DNA of 64,000 bases from Rhodospirillaceae bacterium (GTDB lineage: Bacteria > Pseudomonadota > Alphaproteobacteria > DSM-16000 > Inquilinaceae): the NCBI GenBank assembly GCA_020638575.1, contig JACKIH010000003.1, positions 101,001-165,000 of the forward strand, in the 5' to 3' direction. Numbering within the stretch: position 1 is the first letter of the stretch; each line of letters opens with the position of its first letter. This document shows positions 61,628 through 64,000 of this stretch, one piece after another. The position numbers and the translations under genes were made by a program. Under the pieces are notes generated by a model, which made no database searches, had not been told where the DNA came from, and saw nothing but the letters and a program-made list of their open reading frames with translations.

Positions 61628-62416
61628 TTATGGGTGGCGGCGGTGCGGCCAGCTCGGCGCGCGGGCGGTGCCGAAGGGCTGATCGTTGGTGCGCGACCTG
61701 CGCTCCCAAGGGGGGGAGGCAGGTGGCGGAGGGTCGTCGGTCTCCGGCGGGGTGAGCAGGGCGACGAAGACCAAGCCCGCCACGAAGCCGCCGATATGCG
61801 CCCACCAGGCGATGCCGGTGCTGGCATCCGGCCCCAAGGCGGAGGTGGCTCCCTGCAATACCTGGAGCCCGAACCAGATGGCCGCGAACACCAGTGTCGG
61901 CACCCGGAAGAACAGCGGGATGATGACGATGGGCACCAGGATGACGATGCGCGATCGCGGGAACAGCGCGGCATGGGCGCTCACCACGCCGGCGATGGCG
62001 CCGGATGCGCCGAGGGTGGGCACGTAACTGTTTGCATTGATCCAGGCGTGGGCGGTGCTCGCCAACAGGGCGGAGAGGACGTAGAGCAGCGCGAAGCGGA
62101 AGCCGCCCATGCGCGATTCCACCGCCCGGCCCAGCAGCCACAGCGTCCACATGTTGGCGAGCAGGTGCAACCAGCCGCCGTGCAGAAAGGCCATGGAGAA
62201 GAAGGGCAGGTAGTCGGCAGGATCCAACCCGTGGAGGACTGCCCAGGACGGGTCGCTGTAGCGTCCGGGAATCAGCGCATAGCGCACCGTCACAAGGAAG
62301 CTGTCCTGCGGCGACAGGCCGAGCTGCCAGACAAACACCGCGCAGCACACCGCAACCATGGCAAGGACCACGATGGCGACGCGGGCGCGGGGAGCGGTGG
62401 ATCCGACCGGTATCAT
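61628..62416 (-). CDS. Rhomboid-family intramembrane serine protease
   Basis: A 262-residue protein with six or seven membrane helices. HGGWLHLLANMWTLWLLG supplies the HxxxN oxyanion segment, GASGAIAG carries Ser138 and WWAHIGGF carries His207, which together form the dyad. The C-terminal tail is basic and Pro-rich. The ATG at 62416 (MIPVGSTAPR) is preferred because family members begin MIP-; the frame is open to 62467. Substrate is unknown. Confidence 0.9.
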   Translation of the reverse strand: MIPVGSTAPRARVAIVVLAMVAVCCAVFVWQLGLSPQDSFLVTVRYALIPGRYSDPSWAVLHGLDPADYLPFFSMAFLHGGWLHLLANMWTLWLLGRAVESRMGGFRFALLYVLSALLASTAHAWINANSYVPTLGASGAIAGVVSAHAALFPRSRIVILVPIVIIPLFFRVPTLVFAAIWFGLQVLQGATSALGPDASTGIAWWAHIGGFVAGLVFVALLTPPETDDPPPPASPPWERRSRTNDQPFGTARAPSWPHRRHP

Positions 62417-62545
62417 GCCGAGCCAAGATGGCCACCGGGGCGACGCTTGCCAAGGTGGCCGCACCATCGCAGGTGCCGAGACCCCCGCCGGGGTCTGCGC
62501 GTGGCCGCAGTGGCCGGGCGACTCGGGCAGGGCCGGCGCGAACGG

Positions 62546-64000
62546 CTACTGGGCCGCGCTGCCGGCGTCTTCGTCCGTTTCCTGGGGGCTCTCGGCAAAC
62601 TGGCCCTGGGCGCGAAGGGTGGCGCGGAATAGCGCGTCCACCTCGTCCACGCGCTGGCGGAACACCACCATGTCGTCGCCGGTGAGCTGGCGGCCGGTCG
62701 GCAGGTCGACGCTCAGCGGGTTCACCTGGGTGCCGTTCACCAGCACCTCGTAGTGCAGGTGCGGCCCAGTGGAAAGTCCGGTGGAGCCGACATAGGCGAT
62801 CACCTCGCCCTGGCGCACCCGCATGCCCGCCGTCAGCCCGCGGGCAAAGCGGCTGAGGTGCCCGTACGCGGTGCCGAGCTGGCCGTTGTGGCGGATGCGC
62901 ACATAGTTGCCGTAGCCGGCATAGGGGCCCGCCATTTCCACCACGCCGTCGCCGGCGGCGAAGACGGGCGTGCCGGTGGGGGCGGCGAAGTCCACGCCGC
63001 GGTGCATGCGGGTGTAGCCGAGGATGGGATGGCGCCGGTAGCCGAAGCCCGACGACAGCCGCGCCCCGTCAATGGGAGTGCGCAACAGGGCGCGGCGCAC
63101 GCTCAGCCCGTCGCGGTCGAAATAGTCGATGAAGCCGTCGGACGCCTCGAACAGGTAGACGGGCAGGTCGCGGTCGCCGAGCTGCAGGCGGGCGTAGCGC
63201 ACCTCCTCGTCGCGGGCGACGGTGCCGTCCTCGAAAAAGGCGCGCTGGAACAGGATCTCGAAGCGGTCGCCCGGCTGGATGTCGCGCTGGAAGTCGACCG
63301 TATAGGAATAGGCCCGCACCAGCGGCACGAGCACGCTGTAGGGCACGCCGGCGGCACCGGTGTCGGCGGCCAGGCTGGAGCTGATCTCTCCGCTGGCGGC
63401 GACGGCCCGCACCTCCAGCGTGGTGGCGATGGGCTCTGCCACGTAGCTGGCGTCATCCTGGCGGTTGACCTGGATGGTGGCTTCCACGTGCGGCATGATC
63501 TCCAGACCGACCAGCGTGGTGTCCTGGCCAGTGTGCTCCAGGATCAAGGTCATCTCCTGGCCGATCTGCAGGTCGCGTGGATCGAAGAACTCCTCCAGCG
63601 CGGCGATCAGCGCATGGGCTTCCGCGCGCGGGGCACCGGCATCGCCGAGGATCCCGAGCAGGGTATCGCCGGAGGAGACGGTGACGGTGCGGCGTTCGGT
63701 ACCGATGGCGTAGGGCTCGGTCAGCAGGCTGTCGGCAACGCTGAGCGCCAGCACGCTGGCGAGCGGCGGGGCTGCGTCCTCGGCATCGTCCATGCCCGGT
63801 GCGGCGACCGTCAGGACCGGTTCCGCGCCGGCCCCGTCGTCGGCATCGGGCGCATCGGCGGCAGCGGCCGCGGGCGCAGGCAGATCGGCCGGGGCCGGCG
63901 GTTCGGCCTGGGCGATCCGGATCATCGCCGGAGCAGGGCGCCCGCCCATGTCGTGCGTCGCCGCGGGAGCCGTGAGGGGAGGTGTGACGGCATCCTCGGG
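62546..64000 (-). CDS. M23 family peptidoglycan endopeptidase, N terminus beyond the window
   Basis: The frame stays open to the right edge, with no stop before base 64000, so the true start is outside. The visible 484 codons hold a Pro/Ala-rich linker, a LysM/OapA-like segment (TVTVSSGDTLLGILGDAGAP), a beta-rich middle and a C-terminal M23 domain. Zinc ligands are in HRGVDFAAPTGTPVFAAGDG (H-x3-D) and HLHYEVLVNG (HxH). The enzyme cuts peptide cross-links in peptidoglycan. An ATG at 63949 exists but lacks a signal or anchor after it, so it is not likely the real start. Confidence 0.9.
   Translation of the reverse strand, partial: PEDAVTPPLTAPAATHDMGGRPAPAMIRIAQAEPPAPADLPAPAAAAADAPDADDGAGAEPVLTVAAPGMDDAEDAAPPLASVLALSVADSLLTEPYAIGTERRTVTVSSGDTLLGILGDAGAPRAEAHALIAALEEFFDPRDLQIGQEMTLILEHTGQDTTLVGLEIMPHVEATIQVNRQDDASYVAEPIATTLEVRAVAASGEISSSLAADTGAAGVPYSVLVPLVRAYSYTVDFQRDIQPGDRFEILFQRAFFEDGTVARDEEVRYARLQLGDRDLPVYLFEASDGFIDYFDRDGLSVRRALLRTPIDGARLSSGFGYRRHPILGYTRMHRGVDFAAPTGTPVFAAGDGVVEMAGPYAGYGNYVRIRHNGQLGTAYGHLSRFARGLTAGMRVRQGEVIAYVGSTGLSTGPHLHYEVLVNGTQVNPLSVDLPTGRQLTGDDMVVFRQRVDEVDALFRATLRAQGQFAESPQETDEDAGSAAQ

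Noticed and set aside
1..64000. CRISPR arrays, insertion sequences with transposase, prophage, rRNA
   Set aside because: No regularly spaced repeats, transposase, integrase or phage structural genes, and no rRNA segments were seen in reading both strands.

Overview
The window is GC-rich DNA (third codon positions are almost all G or C) from an alphaproteobacterium, most probably of the Rhodospirillales type. This is inferred from gene content and order: HDAC-like/xseB/ispA/dxs, rpmH-rnpA-yidD-yidC-engB-argB...dapD-dapE, sdhCDAB, petABC beside trmL-hemF, and a DUF1285/CoA pyrophosphatase/DUF6111/cca run next to moxR-DUF58-DUF4159. It reads as ordinary chromosome. There is no rRNA, no tRNA gene that I can support, no CRISPR, no phage and no transposase. 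Genes are tightly packed, and many pairs overlap by ATGA or GTGA, which points to translational coupling.

Layout: 1-813 is the tail of error-prone polymerase dnaE2. 943-5194 (minus) holds isoprenoid precursor genes dxs and ispA with xseB and a histone-deacetylase-like hydrolase. 5369-5533 is a small two-hairpin repeat, followed by an RND efflux pair (5591-9885), a TusA-like protein, a DUF423 protein and a 58-residue Flp-type pilin at 10719-10895. 11213-12894 is fmt-truA. 13043-21199 is a ten-gene minus-strand run from rpmH to dapE and a membrane protein, with a clear promoter at 21290-21319.

21499-25118 carries a VTT membrane protein, a pyridine-nucleotide disulfide oxidoreductase and a histidine kinase. 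25151-26675 holds an FNR-type oxygen regulator and a divergent small protein preceded by a perfect FNR box. 26723-34925 is mixed: P1 peptidase, peptide-binding protein, UspA, TlyA, SppA, an AhpD-like protein and an IalB-like protein. 35084-37028 is aroC and fabI. 37075-38478 is a YihY protein whose stop codon lies inside a second, inverted copy of the repeat. 38868-43412 is the succinate dehydrogenase operon, interrupted by a lipid A-type acyltransferase gene between sdhA and sdhB. 43546-51702 is P450 plus a moxR/DUF58/DUF4159 membrane operon. 51778-54461 ends in cca.

54462-55680 is the one compositional outlier: an AT-rich block carrying a single unrecognised membrane-anchored gene with its own strong promoter, flanked by a 9-bp direct repeat. 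55685-60088 is hemF-trmL diverging from the cytochrome bc1 operon petABC. The right end carries DUF924, a glyoxalase-like protein, a rhomboid protease and an M23 endopeptidase cut by the window edge.

Aerobic respiration (sdh, bc1), oxygen-dependent haem synthesis (hemF) and an oxygen-sensing FNR sit within this window. The least explained parts are the AT-rich gene, the two-hairpin repeat family, the acyltransferase inside sdh with an altered catalytic motif, and the FNR-box-controlled small protein.
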